Below, piece after piece: positions 63,660 to 64,000 of a DNA stretch of 64,000 nt (position 1 is its first letter; each line of letters opens with the position of its first letter). The DNA is from Asterias amurensis (taxonomy: Eukaryota; Echinodermata; Asteroidea; Forcipulatida; Asteriidae), in the NCBI RefSeq assembly GCF_032118995.1, contig NC_092668.1, positions 5,125,501 through 5,189,500 of the forward strand. Reading direction: 5' to 3'. Made by a program: the position numbers and the translations under genes. The notes under the pieces are model-generated. The model was not told the origin of the DNA, searched no databases, and saw only the letters and a program-made list of their open reading frames with translations.

Positions 63660-64000
63660 AGGCGTGATTTTTCATGCGTGACCTCGGTTTGAATACTAAT
63701 TAGTACAAAGGGCTTCTTTTTCGGCCTTTTCTGGAAAGTCTCAACCAAAATAATGAACCAGTAAATTGAGACAAAGAGCATATCTGTCGTTATGTATTAA
63801 AACAATCGGTGCAACTCAATTTTTAAATAGAGAAATTTGTACGTGAAAAATGGCTTCAAAAACGAAAAAAAAACAAGTCACCAAAAAATATTCCCGGATG
63901 AACGTCGGCAACAGTCCCCAATTAGTATGTATGGATAGATTATTTCATATTCTACCTGGAAATGTTCAAACCGAGACCGGATCGTTCCTAGTCCAGTCAG
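63660..64000 (-). repeat. Dispersed repeat, inverted partner of 52656-53010
   Basis: Reverse complement begins CTGACTGGACTAGGA at the window edge and runs to TCATGCGTGACCTCGG on the + strand (63673). It may extend beyond the window. Confidence 0.78.

Overview
The window is animal nuclear DNA: AT-rich, intron-containing and crowded with short non-autonomous DNA transposons, LINE fragments, hairpin elements and long pure microsatellites. The gene families (Dispatched, RING/B-box/NHL TRIM, tectonin propeller, F5/8C discoidin, and a gene made only of the P2X7 ballast domain) and the repeat types fit a marine deuterostome. An echinoderm, possibly a sea star, is my best inference; no species-diagnostic sequence was recognised.

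Layout. 1-1.6 kb: last exon of an unidentified Lys-rich protein (+) and its 3' UTR. 1.7-3.1 kb (-): a three-exon gene for a stand-alone P2X7 ballast domain, convergent with the first gene and carrying two in-frame stops. 3.2-17 kb: mostly non-coding, with one unidentified ORF, a 2 kb foldback element built from ATGGTTTRTAAACCAT palindromes, several MITEs, and a 5'-truncated L2/CR1-like LINE whose 3' tail has become a pure (TAA)n array of about 124 units. 17.1-21.7 kb (-): three 3' exons of a dispatched homologue, the best supported large gene. 21.9-45 kb: repeat territory with TTAA-flanked MITEs, an 8-bp-TSD MITE family with CATAGA termini, an interrupted RTE reverse transcriptase, a 3.1 kb foldback with tandem repeats in its arms, nested hairpins and a cluster of long palindromes. 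45.3-45.8 kb (+): a tectonin-repeat ORF. 48.3-51.8 kb (-): a fragmented gene joining a Cys-rich exon to F5/8C exons, with the middle of the F5/8C domain not found and a (TCTG)n array in that gap. 55.0-57.0 kb (-): an intact single-exon TRIM/NHL protein. 57.5-64 kb: an L1/Tx1-like LINE fragment, a canonical MITE, further repeats and a large hairpin.

The genes are unrelated in pathway and do not form a system: Dispatched releases lipid-modified Hedgehog, the TRIM is probably a ubiquitin ligase, and tectonin and F5/8C proteins are typically binding proteins. What stands out is transposon architecture: elements of different families chained at shared TTAA sites, a TTAA element family carrying a cut-down THAP start and CRE sites, empty and filled copies of one insertion site, and two unrelated foldback elements. 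The best gene-level novelty is the stand-alone P2X7 ballast gene, where one disabling stop lies inside an alternative in-frame splice donor.
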